From GCA-2718815 sp963578105 (GTDB lineage: Bacteria > Planctomycetota > Planctomycetia > Pirellulales > Pirellulaceae), in the NCBI GenBank assembly GCA_963578105.1, contig CAUZBP010000001.1, forward strand, positions 227,607 through 291,606: a stretch of 64,000 nt of DNA. Direction: 5' to 3'. How positions within the stretch are numbered: position 1 is the first letter of the stretch; each line of letters opens with the position of its first letter. The notes under the pieces are model-generated. The model saw only the letters and a program-made list of their open reading frames with translations. It was not told where the DNA came from and did not search any database. A program made the position numbers and the translations under genes. Below, one piece after another: positions 34,767 to 43,645 of this stretch.

Positions 34767-35903
34767 ATGGCGTACGATGTGTTTCACGTGCCGCGACCGA
34801 TGCACTGGTTTTCTGGATTCGTGCATCACACCCCCGGATTGTGGCGCTGGCTGGGCAACGTCGAAAGCCTGTCGCTGGGACAGCAGTTACGGTCGATTGA
34901 AATCCGGCAACCCTGTTTTATCGCCGGGCTGGCGCGGTCAGGGAGTACGCTGCTACTTGAAATCATCGCTGCGCAGGCCAGCGTGGCGACGCATCAATAT
35001 CGAGACTTTCCGTTGATCGACACGCCCTGCTGGTGGAATCGGTTCCTGGACCTTGCCGCGCGGGGGGGCGCGGAGCCCGAAGAACGTGCTCATGGAGACG
35101 GGCTACTGGTAACTCCCCAGAGTCCTGAAGCCATGGAGGAAATGCTGTGGATGCGTTTCTTTCCGGACTTACATGACCCGTCGCGGTCCAACGTGCTGGA
35201 TAGGCAGTCTAAGCATCCGGCCTTCGAGCAATTTTTTCAAGACCACCTCAAAAAGTTGTTACTGATACGCGGTGGAACACGTTATGCCTCGAAGGGTAAC
35301 TACAACCTCACACGGTTGGAGTACCTGCTGGAGCAGTTTCCGGATGCGCGCATGGTATTGTCCCTGCGCCGTCCGCGCGATCACGTGGCATCGCTCCGTA
35401 AGACCCACGCGTTGTTCTGCCAGGCGGCGGCGGCCCAGCCTCGCTCGTTGGCACATCTGCGGCGGGCAGGTCATTTTGAGTTTGGTCGAGATCGACGCGC
35501 GATCAACGCCGGTGACGACGAGGTGGTGCGTTCCGTCACGGAACTGTGGGAGGCAGGCGAGGAGGTGCGGGGTTGGGCTCGTTACTGGGCACATCTTTAT
35601 GGACATGTCGCGGAACGGCTGGGTGCCGACACAGCGCTTCGCGGGGCTTCGATGGTGGTGCGCCATGAAGACCTGTGTGCCGACACGGAAGCACGAATCC
35701 GGAGGCTGATGCAGCACTGCCAGTTGGCCCCGGTCGAGGAAGTGGTGGACCGGTATCGTGACGCGGTGCAGTTGCCGACCTACTACGAGGCGGGGTTCAC
35801 TGCCGCGGAAGAAGCGGCGATTGAGGAGGAGACCCAAGCCGTGGCGGCCTTGTTCGGTTACGAGTCGGGTACGTTGTTAGCCGACTACCCTCTGGCAACT
35901 TGA
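34767..35903 (+). CDS. PAPS-dependent sulfotransferase
   Basis: Transfers sulfate from PAPS to a hydroxyl or amine. 378 residues from ATG 34767. The 5'-phosphosulfate loop is FIAGLARSGSTLLLEIIAAQ (about 51-70), and the 3'-phosphate motif is LSLRRPRDHVASLRKTHALF. A conserved DLCADTEARIRRL segment is near the C-terminus. The family is that of bacterial Sulfotransfer_3-type enzymes with unknown acceptors. The upstream gene stop lies 17 bases before it, so it is probably in one operon with the ASST-like gene, the YVGPGPG gene and the Oxa1-like gene. Confidence 0.88.
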   Translation: MAYDVFHVPRPMHWFSGFVHHTPGLWRWLGNVESLSLGQQLRSIEIRQPCFIAGLARSGSTLLLEIIAAQASVATHQYRDFPLIDTPCWWNRFLDLAARGGAEPEERAHGDGLLVTPQSPEAMEEMLWMRFFPDLHDPSRSNVLDRQSKHPAFEQFFQDHLKKLLLIRGGTRYASKGNYNLTRLEYLLEQFPDARMVLSLRRPRDHVASLRKTHALFCQAAAAQPRSLAHLRRAGHFEFGRDRRAINAGDDEVVRSVTELWEAGEEVRGWARYWAHLYGHVAERLGADTALRGASMVVRHEDLCADTEARIRRLMQHCQLAPVEEVVDRYRDAVQLPTYYEAGFTAAEEAAIEEETQAVAALFGYESGTLLADYPLAT

Positions 35904-35935
35904 ATCTCCGTTCATTCCCGTGCCGTTGTGTTTGA

Positions 35936-36150
35936 CTCCGCTGCCCCGACTGCAATCACGAGACGTTCGTTGGCTTTTCCTGCAAGCAGCGCTGTACGTG
36001 TCCCTCCTGCCACAGAAACGCACGCTGCTGACCGCACTGCACGTGGCCGAAGGAGTTTGTGCCCCGGTCGCGCACCGCCAGGTCGTGCTGACGATTCCCA
36101 AGCGGCTGAGACTGCACGCCCGCTTCGACCGCAACCTCACCCCAATCGCT
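35936..36150 (+). pseudogene. Decayed IS91-type transposase fragment (zinc-binding N-terminal part)
   Basis: In one frame the sequence reads RCPDCNHETFVGFSCKQRCTCPSCH (stated in parts: RCPDC, FVGFSCKQRC, CPSCH), a four-Cys zinc domain of IS91-family transposases. At about 36013 the frame shifts by one missing base, and the next frame continues KRTLLTALHVAEGV, HRQVVLTIPKRLRLHARFDR, the following conserved block. Both ends are missing. It is a small relic; no catalytic Tyr domain remains. It shows that the junction between the sulfotransferase cluster and birA was once an insertion site. Confidence 0.75.
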
Positions 36151-36164
36151 CCAAACATCGATGC

Positions 36165-36211
36165 GGGAAGGGAGTTCCAGGCGGCTATGGCCGCCCTGGA
36201 ACTCCCTTCCC
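36165..36211. repeat. Long near-perfect hairpin with one bulged base
   Basis: The arms 36165-36185 and 36190-36211 pair over 21-22 positions with a single extra C in the right arm and a 4-base loop TATG. It lies 15 bases after the transposase relic. There is no T-run. It may be an IS end, a strong mRNA 3' stem, or a terminator-like structure for the upstream operon. Confidence 0.7.
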
Positions 36212-36446
36212 CTTGAATTCACTATTTCCTCCTTGTAGGCTCAGATCTGTCCGAGGAAATCAAATTTCCTATCAGTATCAGTCTCGGCTGAGATAGGCTG
36301 GCCGGTGAATTCCTTGGGTCGTCGTGACTCCTGCCGCGTTTGGCGACCAGTCCGCCGGATGATTGTCAACGTGGGTCAGTCATTCACTTGAGACAGACAG
36401 CGATTGCTCGTTGTCGATACCAGCGCGCGATATGAGGGTGCCAGGC

Positions 36447-37250
36447 ATGTTGACCGAAGATGACGCGAAAAACAGATTCGATTCGGCTCGTATCGTGCGC
36501 GAAAGTTTTGTGCAGCAGGTTCGTTACCACGAAACCATCGACTCGACCAATGACGATGCCCTTGAGTTTTGTCGAAACAACCCGTGTCCGGTACCACTTC
36601 TCGTTGTCACTTCCCGACAAACCGCCGGGCGTGGTCGCAGTTCCAACCAGTGGTGGTCGACCACCGGTGCGCTCACCTGCTCGCTTGTCATCCGGCCCGA
36701 CGATTTTGGCATTGCCGAACGGGAGTGGCCGAAAGCGTCGTTGACGACCGGCCTGTCGATCTGTCTGGCGCTGGACACCCTGGCAGGGGAGCAAGAGGTT
36801 TCCCTCAAGTGGCCCAACGACGTCTGGATGAACCGGCGAAAAATCTGTGGGATTTTGATCGAAGTCGGCGGCCGGCGGCCGGCGCCGACGCTGGTGATCG
36901 GGATAGGGATCAACGTCAATAATTCGTTTTCAGCTGCCCCGGACGAGCTCCGGGAGATCGCCACATCCCTGGTCGATACGACGGGCACGGTTTTTGATCT
37001 CACGGAGGTTCTGGTCGGGGTGTTGGGGGAATTGGAACGCCAGCTGGTGCGTTTGCGCGACGGCGATCGGCAGCTGGCCGCGGAGTGGCAGGCGCGGTGT
37101 GCGTTGCGGGGCCGGTCTATCGAATTGAAATTGGGGCACGAGAAATTCGAGGGTATCTGCCTGGGAATCGACGCGGATGGAGCTATAATGTTGCAAACGC
37201 CGGTGGGTCAGGAGCGGTTTTTTGGAGGGATGATCACCCAAATTCGCTGA
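36447..37250 (+). CDS. birA: Biotin-[acetyl-CoA-carboxylase] ligase (class I, no HTH domain)
   Basis: Attaches biotin to a Lys of biotin-carrier domains. About 267 residues from ATG 36447; earlier in-frame ATGs at 36432 and 36363 add non-conserved sequence. Motifs: TIDSTNDDA, SRQTAGRGRSSNQWWS (biotinoyl-AMP loop GRGR), SLKWPNDVWMNRRKICGILIE (catalytic Lys), and VIGIGINVN. There is no N-terminal DNA-binding domain, so it is an enzyme only and not a repressor. It lies directly before oadG-B-A, whose alpha subunit has a biotin site, so its likely target is next door. Confidence 0.93.
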   Translation: MLTEDDAKNRFDSARIVRESFVQQVRYHETIDSTNDDALEFCRNNPCPVPLLVVTSRQTAGRGRSSNQWWSTTGALTCSLVIRPDDFGIAEREWPKASLTTGLSICLALDTLAGEQEVSLKWPNDVWMNRRKICGILIEVGGRRPAPTLVIGIGINVNNSFSAAPDELREIATSLVDTTGTVFDLTEVLVGVLGELERQLVRLRDGDRQLAAEWQARCALRGRSIELKLGHEKFEGICLGIDADGAIMLQTPVGQERFFGGMITQIR

Positions 37251-37442
37251 ACTTGCGGTAAAATCGGCCAGAGACGGTATGCGTATCTATAGCACGGCGT
37301 TTAGCCATAAAATGGATGGTTTGCGCTGCGGCGCAGGGAACCTTCGAGAGGGTCCGGCTGGCGATGATTCACGTGGCCGGCGCCAGCGACATGAAACCCT
37401 GCGGTTAACGCTTACAGGGATATGAGGCGAGAGGAACCAGAC

Positions 37443-37682
37443 ATGGATTTGAACCGCATCGCGGCCGACCACCTGCACCTGGCGGTAACCGGTATGACCG
37501 TCGTGTTCGCTGCGTTGACATTAATTGCTGTTTTTATCTACTCGCTGCCGCGGGTGCTGGCGGTTATCGACGGGATGTTTCCGACGGCACCTGCCGAACA
37601 ACCCGCCGCTAACGACGAGGATGAGCGCGCGGCGGCCATCGGGTTTGCGCTGCATCACCACCGCACCCAATCAACCAGATAA
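37443..37682 (+). CDS. oadG: Sodium-pumping decarboxylase gamma subunit
   Basis: Small membrane-anchored subunit, 79 residues from ATG 37443, which has GAGAGGA before it (an in-frame start at 37422 does not). One N-terminal helix (LAVTGMTVVFAALTLIAVFIYSL), then a short Pro/Asp-rich stretch, as in OadG. The conserved His/Asp C-terminal features are short here (ALHHHRTQ). It precedes oadB by 40 bases. Confidence 0.85.
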   Translation: MDLNRIAADHLHLAVTGMTVVFAALTLIAVFIYSLPRVLAVIDGMFPTAPAEQPAANDEDERAAAIGFALHHHRTQSTR

Positions 37683-37722
37683 CTAGAACCACAAACTCAA
37701 TGGGCTGAGCATCCAGGATCAC

Positions 37723-39027
37723 ATGGAGAATTTTCGCGATTTTTTTCAGACAACAGGCTTTGCTACGATCAGCTTAGGCAACGTAGCGATGATCGTGATT
37801 GGCATTACGTTCATTACACTGGCGATTCGCAAGCACTACGAGCCGTTGTTGCTGGTGCCGATCGGTATGGGCATCATTGTGGGGAATATCCCCTTCAGCA
37901 AAGACATGCAACTGGGCGTGGACAACCAGGGAGCCATTCTGGTTGAAGATGGACAGGTGTTGACGGAGACCATTAAGAACTCCGAAGGTAGCGAGTCATG
38001 GATGCTGAATCCACTCGTCTCCCTTTTTACAGGCTCTGTCGGCGACGCTGAGGAGGGAGACGACGATGCTTCGGCGATGGAGTCGGAGCGGGTTCGCTCT
38101 CGATCGGGAAGCGTGCTGGGCTATCTCTATTTTGGTGTCAGTCACGGTATTTTCCCACCACTGATTTTTCTAGGGATCGGCGCGATGACCGACTTCTCCA
38201 CCATGTTGTCCAACCCTCGACTGGTCTTGTTGGGGGCGGCCGCACAAATCGGTGTGTTCCTGACGTTTCTCGGAGCGTTGTCTTTGGATTTCACCGCAGC
38301 GCAGGCAGGTGCGGTTGGCATTATCGGTGGCGCCGATGGTCCCACGGCGATCTTTCTCTCCGCCAAGCTGGCTCCTGATTTGCTGGGTGCGATCGCCATT
38401 GCGGCCTATTCCTATATGGCGCTGGTTCCCGTGATTCAGCCGCCGATCATGAAACTGTTGACGACGCAAAGTGAACGCAAGATTCGCATGAAGCCACCAC
38501 GTGAAGTTTCCAGGGCCGAACGGATCGTTTTTCCGATTGCCGCATTTTTGATATGCACTTTGCTGGCGCCCGGAGCGCTGGTGTTGATTGGGATGTTGTT
38601 CTTCGGTAATTTGCTCAAGGAATGCGGGGTTACCGATCGTCTGGCACAGAGCGCCCGTACGTCGATGATCGACATCGTGACAATCTTGTTGGGTTTTTCA
38701 GTTGGAGCGAGCACGGCGGCCCGGAATTTCTTGCAGCCGGAGTCATTGCTGATCTTTGGGCTGGGGGCCACTGCTTTCGCGGTGGCGACCGGCGGCGGTG
38801 TGCTGTTTGCGAAAGGGATGAACTTGTTCCTGAAGGAAAAAATCAACCCGTTGGTGGGTGCGGCAGGAGTCTCAGCGGTACCTGATTCGGCACGTGTGGT
38901 CGAGATGGTGGGCCTGGAAGAGGATCCTGAAAACCACCTCTTGATGCACGCGATGGCACCCAATGTGGCAGGTGTTCTTGGTTCTGCGGTTGCCGCTGGA
39001 ATTCTCTGGTCAGCCCTCACAAATTGA
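37723..39027 (+). CDS. oadB: Sodium-translocating decarboxylase beta subunit
   Basis: Integral membrane subunit that couples carboxybiotin decarboxylation to sodium export. 434 residues with about nine helices. The hallmark GIIGGADGPTAIFLSAKLAPDL (transport-site Asp) is present, as are ARKHYEPLLLVPIGMGIIVGN-like IRKHYEPLLLVPIGMG and MHAMAPNVAGVLGSAVAAG. A hydrophilic insert of about 60 acidic residues (NQGAILVEDG to RSRSGSV) follows the second helix, longer than usual. It lies between oadG and oadA, spaced 40 and 19 bases. Confidence 0.95.
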   Translation: MENFRDFFQTTGFATISLGNVAMIVIGITFITLAIRKHYEPLLLVPIGMGIIVGNIPFSKDMQLGVDNQGAILVEDGQVLTETIKNSEGSESWMLNPLVSLFTGSVGDAEEGDDDASAMESERVRSRSGSVLGYLYFGVSHGIFPPLIFLGIGAMTDFSTMLSNPRLVLLGAAAQIGVFLTFLGALSLDFTAAQAGAVGIIGGADGPTAIFLSAKLAPDLLGAIAIAAYSYMALVPVIQPPIMKLLTTQSERKIRMKPPREVSRAERIVFPIAAFLICTLLAPGALVLIGMLFFGNLLKECGVTDRLAQSARTSMIDIVTILLGFSVGASTAARNFLQPESLLIFGLGATAFAVATGGGVLFAKGMNLFLKEKINPLVGAAGVSAVPDSARVVEMVGLEEDPENHLLMHAMAPNVAGVLGSAVAAGILWSALTN

Positions 39028-39046
39028 CGCAAGCAGGTAAGCAAGA

Positions 39047-40852
39047 ATGGCCAAAAAGATCCCCTTTATGTGTACGGCGTTTCGAGACGGCTTTCAGTCG
39101 GTTTACGGAGCGCGCGTGTTGACAAAAGACTTCCTCCCTGCGTTGGCGGCGGCGCGTGACGCGGGCATTGATTATTTTGAAGCAGGTGGAGGTGCCCGTT
39201 TTCAGTCATTGTATTTTTACTGCAACGAAGACGCCTTTGACATGATGGATCAGTTTCGTGCCACGGCGGGTCCCTCTGCCAACCTGCAGACGCTCGCACG
39301 GGGTGTCAATGTTGTGGGGTTGGAATCTCAGTCGAGTGACATCATCCGATTGCATGCGGAGTTGTTCAAGAAGCACGGGATCACGACGATCCGCAATTTT
39401 GACGCGTTGAATGATGTTGAGAATCTGGTTTACAGTGGCCAGTGCATTGCCGAAGCCGGATTGAAGCATCAAGTCTGCGTGACCTTGATGGAGTTGCCGC
39501 CCGGATGCCAAGGTGCGCACACTTCTGAGTTCTATATTGATCGAGTGCGACAGATCCTGGACGCGGATATTCCGTTCGATTCGATCTGCTTCAAAGACGC
39601 TTCCGGGACCGCGGTGCCGTCCAAGGTTTACGATACGGTCAAGCAGGCGCGCCAGATCCTCCCCGAAGGCACGTTTATCCACTTTCATACACACGAAACA
39701 GCGGGGATTTCAGTCCAAGCCAACCTGGCTGCGCTCGATGCGGGCGCGGATGCCATTGACCTGTCGTTGGCGCCGTGTTCCGGCGGTACCTGCCAGCCGG
39801 ATATCCTGGTGATGTGGCATGCTTTGCGGGGTTCTGATTACACCCTGGGCATTGATATCGACAAAGTACGTGAAGCCGAAGAGGTCTTTAAAGAGTGCAT
39901 GCAGGAATATTTTCTGCCTCCCGAGGCGACCAAGGTCGAGCCGCTGATCCCCTGGAGTCCGATGCCGGGTGGTGCTTTGACGGCCAATACCCAGATGATG
40001 CGTGACAACGGAATTCTGGACAAATATCCGGACTTGATCAAAGCCATGGGAGATGTGGTCCGCCGTGGCGGGTTTGGAACTTCGGTGACACCTGTCTCGC
40101 AGTTTTACATCCAACAAGCGCTAAATAACATAATGTTCAAGCCCTGGGAGAAGATTGCGCCCTCGTATGGCAAGATGATCCTGGGGTATTTCGGCAAGAC
40201 GCCCGTCGAACCCGATCCTGAGATCGTCAAGATTGCGTCGGAACAACTCAATCTTGAACCGACAACGCGGTCACCGCTGGAGATAAACAACGAGGATGCT
40301 ACCAAAGGTACCGAGGCGGCCCGGGCTATTCTGGAAAGCGCGGGGCTGCCCCTCAGTGAGGAAAATATCTTCATTGCTGCGACGTGCAAAGAAAAAGGCA
40401 TTGCCTTCCTGGAAGGTAAGGCAACCGTGGGCGTGCGGAAAGTCGCGCCCGAAAGCGCCACCGAACCCGCGGCGAGCGGGAACGCCACTGGAAAATATGA
40501 TCTCAAGATCAATGATCGTGTTTTTCAGATTGCCGTGGATGGGCAGCGTGTCACGGTTAACGGAAAGACGTTTGAGGTCGATCTACAGTCCGCGTCGGAA
40601 GGTGGTGCGACGGCTGCGACAGCGCCATCGACCGCAGATATTGCGGTGAATGCTTCCATGCCGGGTGTCGTGCTCAGGATTCTCAAGCAGGTCGGAGATC
40701 ACGTGAACCGGGGCGATACCGTTATCGTATTGGAGGCGATGAAAATGGAAGTGACTGCCACGGCGCCGGCAGCGGGGACCGTCGCGAGTATCGAGGTCAA
40801 GCAGGGCGACCAGCTGGTCAACGGCCAGCGGTTGGCAACGATCACGGGCTGA
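39047..40852 (+). CDS. oadA: Carboxyltransferase/biotin alpha subunit of sodium-pumping decarboxylase (oxaloacetate decarboxylase-like)
   Basis: 601 residues: carboxyltransferase TIM barrel (about 1-300), a conserved PYC_OADA domain, an Ala/Thr/Pro linker and a biotinyl domain ending ...VLEAMKMEVTATAP (biotin Lys at about 566). Barrel motifs: TAFRDGFQSVYGARV, FDALNDVENL, FDSICFKDASGTAVPS (metal/catalytic Lys), HFHTHETAGISVQANLAALDAGAD and SLAPCSGGTCQPD. The first motif has GFQS where classical OadA has GHQS/AHQS, a change at the active-site entry. The substrate could be oxaloacetate or a related 2-oxo acid. It is the target expected for the BirA encoded upstream. Confidence 0.92.
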   Translation: MAKKIPFMCTAFRDGFQSVYGARVLTKDFLPALAAARDAGIDYFEAGGGARFQSLYFYCNEDAFDMMDQFRATAGPSANLQTLARGVNVVGLESQSSDIIRLHAELFKKHGITTIRNFDALNDVENLVYSGQCIAEAGLKHQVCVTLMELPPGCQGAHTSEFYIDRVRQILDADIPFDSICFKDASGTAVPSKVYDTVKQARQILPEGTFIHFHTHETAGISVQANLAALDAGADAIDLSLAPCSGGTCQPDILVMWHALRGSDYTLGIDIDKVREAEEVFKECMQEYFLPPEATKVEPLIPWSPMPGGALTANTQMMRDNGILDKYPDLIKAMGDVVRRGGFGTSVTPVSQFYIQQALNNIMFKPWEKIAPSYGKMILGYFGKTPVEPDPEIVKIASEQLNLEPTTRSPLEINNEDATKGTEAARAILESAGLPLSEENIFIAATCKEKGIAFLEGKATVGVRKVAPESATEPAASGNATGKYDLKINDRVFQIAVDGQRVTVNGKTFEVDLQSASEGGATAATAPSTADIAVNASMPGVVLRILKQVGDHVNRGDTVIVLEAMKMEVTATAPAAGTVASIEVKQGDQLVNGQRLATITG

Positions 40853-41042
40853 TCCGACGGGCCGTTCCCGCAGCCGCTTGTAGAACGTCTGTCTCGTCAG
40901 CACGGACAAAGCGTGCGTCGACCCTCAGTATGTCCTGCCAGACCGCGCGGCCGTCTTCCACGATAGCTTGCGGACACCCTGGCGTGACTCGATCCGCAAG
41001 TAGCCACCTGTCTGTTAGTTGATTCCCATTGGAACACAAGAC

Positions 41043-41168
41043 ATGCAGACGGATTTAAAACATGTGTTCACCGGGGACGAAAGGCCGCTGTCCCGTCCGA
41101 AGTGGCCAGTCACTCGCGCGGACAAGATCCGTGGCAGGGAGATTGATTTTAAGTGGGAGAAAAAATAG
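41043..41168 (+). CDS. Doubtful 41-residue basic protein
   Basis: Not recognised. ATG 41043 with a weak GGAA nine bases before it opens a 41-codon frame ending TAG. The product is charged (VFTGDERPLSRPKWP, ADKIRGREIDFKWEKK) and lacks signals. It stands alone in the 450-base gap between oadA and the next gene, which is otherwise without a visible gene. It could be chance. Confidence 0.25.
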   Translation: MQTDLKHVFTGDERPLSRPKWPVTRADKIRGREIDFKWEKK

Positions 41169-41304
41169 AGTATCTCTGGTGGGGTGATCGGAGCAGCGAC
41201 GGGGGCAGAGGCGAACGGGCTGTCAGTGGAGGGAGTCTTCATCGTTGGAGAGTTTGGGCACCGAATCAATAAAAAATCAGGTGATATCGAAAGGCGGTTT
41301 TATC

Positions 41305-42324
41305 GTGAACGTCAATCGTGCGGGTGGCTGGCTGATGATACTGACTTGCCAGGTGATCTTGTCGCTCACCCCATCCACGAGCGTGGCCGAAACGCAAGGT
41401 GTCCGTGTCATCAGCTATTACGGATATGATGACTGTATCCGCCTGGAAAATCAGAAGACACGAGTCACGCTTTGTCCGGCAGCAGGAGGGCGTGTTCTGC
41501 AGTATTCTTTGGACGGCAAAGAGGCGTTGTATTTGCCGCAAGGCGTCGAAGGCTGGGTTTATGAATCAGCAGACAGCCAGGGCGCCATGGACGCCGGGCG
41601 GTTTGACATCGGTCCCGAGCAGACGATTCCCCAGCATCCGCAGCTTTGGATGGGACGCTGGTCTGCTCAGATTACCGGCTCTCGCGCCGCACGGTTGCGT
41701 AGTGTCAAAGACAAGCCGACAGGTGTGCAGTTGACTCGTGACTTTACATTGGATGCAACTTCATCGCGTCTGGCCTGCAAGCAGACGATTACCAATGTGT
41801 CTCAGGAGACGGTCGAGTATTGTCACTGGAGTCGTACCTTTGCCCTCGGCGGTGGCACTTGTGTGATCCCGCTCACTCAGCCCAGTCGCTTTCCGCAGGG
41901 TTACGTGATGTACGGACCGGGGCCGGCTATCAACTTTCGTCCGGAAGACCCGGCCATTCGCAGGCACGAGGGGTTTCTGGAAATCACTGGCGCACCCCGC
42001 TATCCGAAACTTGGCATGGATTCGTATGCAGGCTGGTTTGCCTACCTGATGAAAAATGACTTGATGTTCCTGAAGCGATTTCCGACGTACCGGGACCGGG
42101 TCTACAACGAGGTGGCCGGATTGACGATGTCCATCTGGTATCCGGACGGACCGATGTGTGAGTTGGAGCCGATTGGCCCACGCGAGAAAATTGCTCCCGG
42201 CGCGTCGGCTTCGTTCACCGAAACGTGGTGGCTGTTTCCCCATCGTTTCCCCCGGGATGGTGAAGCAGTTGATCTGCAGCAGGTGGCCCAACAGGCGCTG
42301 ACGACGAAAGCCTCCTCCCGTTGA
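41305..42324 (+). CDS. Exported mutarotase-fold (DUF4380-like) protein
   Basis: About 339 residues from GTG 41305 (AAAGGCGG eight bases before). The TTG at 41245 is less likely. A signal peptide (GGWLMILTCQVILSLTPSTSVAE) is followed by a galactose-mutarotase-like beta-sandwich: NQKTRVTLCPAAGGRVLQYSLDGKEALY is the family opening, then WMGRWSAQ, TNVSQETVEYCHWSRTFALGGG and WYPDGPMCELEPIGPREKIAPG. The function is not known; carbohydrate binding or epimerisation is plausible. It is monocistronic. Confidence 0.7.
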   Translation: MNVNRAGGWLMILTCQVILSLTPSTSVAETQGVRVISYYGYDDCIRLENQKTRVTLCPAAGGRVLQYSLDGKEALYLPQGVEGWVYESADSQGAMDAGRFDIGPEQTIPQHPQLWMGRWSAQITGSRAARLRSVKDKPTGVQLTRDFTLDATSSRLACKQTITNVSQETVEYCHWSRTFALGGGTCVIPLTQPSRFPQGYVMYGPGPAINFRPEDPAIRRHEGFLEITGAPRYPKLGMDSYAGWFAYLMKNDLMFLKRFPTYRDRVYNEVAGLTMSIWYPDGPMCELEPIGPREKIAPGASASFTETWWLFPHRFPRDGEAVDLQQVAQQALTTKASSR

Positions 42325-42364
42325 CCATCTGGAAGCCGGTCGAACGGTTGTGGCCGCTGCCGTG

Positions 42365-43132
42365 CTACGCCGTCCAGCCTCCGTCGACCACCATCATGCT
42401 CCCGACCACGTAGCTCGCCGCGTCGCTGGCCAGGAAAATTGCTGCGCCCTGGATCTCCCGGAGTTCACCCCAGCGCTCAACGGCGGTGGCGCTGATGATG
42501 CGGTCTCCATCCGGTGTTCCGGCGATCGGTTGGTTCATTTCAGTCAGGAACGGACCTGGACAGATGGCGTTGACGGTGATACCTGCCGGTGCCAGTTCGA
42601 GCCCCAGTGCCCGGGTCATTTGTACGACAGCCCCTTTACTCGTGGTGTAAGGCGTGCGATCTGATAACCCGATCAAGCCGAGGGTGCTTGCCACATTGAT
42701 GATCCGCCCCCAGGCGGCGCGTTTCATGATGGGTACGACTTCCCGGCAGCAGAGCCAGGTCCCCGTGACATTGGTCTGCATTACCTGCTGAAAATCATCT
42801 AAAGACAGTTCGTCAATCGGACCGCGAATGTTGATGCCGGCGCTGTTGATCAGGATGTCCAGGCGCCCTTTTTGCGCCATGGCGTCGGCGACCAATCCGG
42901 CAACCGCCTTCTCATCGGTCACGTCCGCTGTAAGGGCCAGCGCCTCGACGTCGAATTGTTGTGAAATCTCTTCTGCCGCGGCGTGGGCAACATCGTGATC
43001 ACGGCCCACAAGAATCGGTTGCGCACCGGCCGAAGCCAGTCCTTCGGCCATGGATCGTCCAAGTCCCCTGGAACCACCTGTAATCAGGGCTACGCGGCCA
43101 TCCATTCGAAACTGTTGGATTCCAACACTCAT
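42365..43132 (-). CDS. Short-chain dehydrogenase/reductase, gluconate 5-dehydrogenase-like
   Basis: 255 residues from ATG 43132 (GGGAGC before it); an upstream in-frame start at 43231 adds non-conserved sequence. Motifs: ALITGGSRGLGRSMAEGLASAGA (nucleotide-binding), NSAGINIRGPIDEL, the NVASTLG / YTTSKGAVVQMTRALGLELAP Ser-Tyr-Lys triad, and AIFLASDAASYVVGSMMVVDGGW. It is closest to gluconate 5-dehydrogenase/ketogluconate reductases, as expected beside sugar-acid genes. It converges with the mutarotase-like gene. Confidence 0.88.
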   Translation of the reverse strand: MSVGIQQFRMDGRVALITGGSRGLGRSMAEGLASAGAQPILVGRDHDVAHAAAEEISQQFDVEALALTADVTDEKAVAGLVADAMAQKGRLDILINSAGINIRGPIDELSLDDFQQVMQTNVTGTWLCCREVVPIMKRAAWGRIINVASTLGLIGLSDRTPYTTSKGAVVQMTRALGLELAPAGITVNAICPGPFLTEMNQPIAGTPDGDRIISATAVERWGELREIQGAAIFLASDAASYVVGSMMVVDGGWTA

Positions 43133-43645
43133 GCAACTTGCTCCCATGTCGGCTTGACTGCGCCGAACGAATGATTCTGAACGGAACCGTTGACTGCCAC
43201 TAAAATCACGGTACAGCGGGAAACTTACCACGAAACGTGACGCTACACAAACGATCCCAATTTCCAGGAAGTCCTCCTCCCGCTGACGACCACTGACGCG
43301 ATCGGGAAGAGCAGATCGTCACGAGGTGCCGGATCGACCTGCAGGTCGAACGGGCCCGCTCGCTGACTTTCCATGCCTCCACCCACGCCAACCGTGCAGG
43401 TTCGATTCATGATAGTCCTGCTCGAAGAAGTCCGACGTCTTCAGGGAGATCCGCTCGCGAGTCGCGGCCGAGTGTGGTGGGAGCGCGTCCTGGCATAGCT
43501 CGCTCGCCAGTTGCTACATGACGTCTGGCCAAGGAGAAGTCCTAAACATTCTGCGGGCTCACTTCCCGCTGTAACCTGATCACTGATTGTAGTGGTCGCT
43601 GCTGCCGATTATGCTTCAATTTCGACAATGGCAGGTTGGGAATCC
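43133..43645. other. Intergenic region between divergent genes
   Basis: About 510 bases with no supported gene. The frames present are short and unlike any family I know. It must hold promoters for both the SDR and the Tat-exported gene, but no clear boxes stand out. Confidence 0.4.

Noticed and set aside
43206..43391. 61-codon minus-strand frame in the 43 kb gap
   Set aside because: No start signal or family resemblance; composition is not convincing as a gene.
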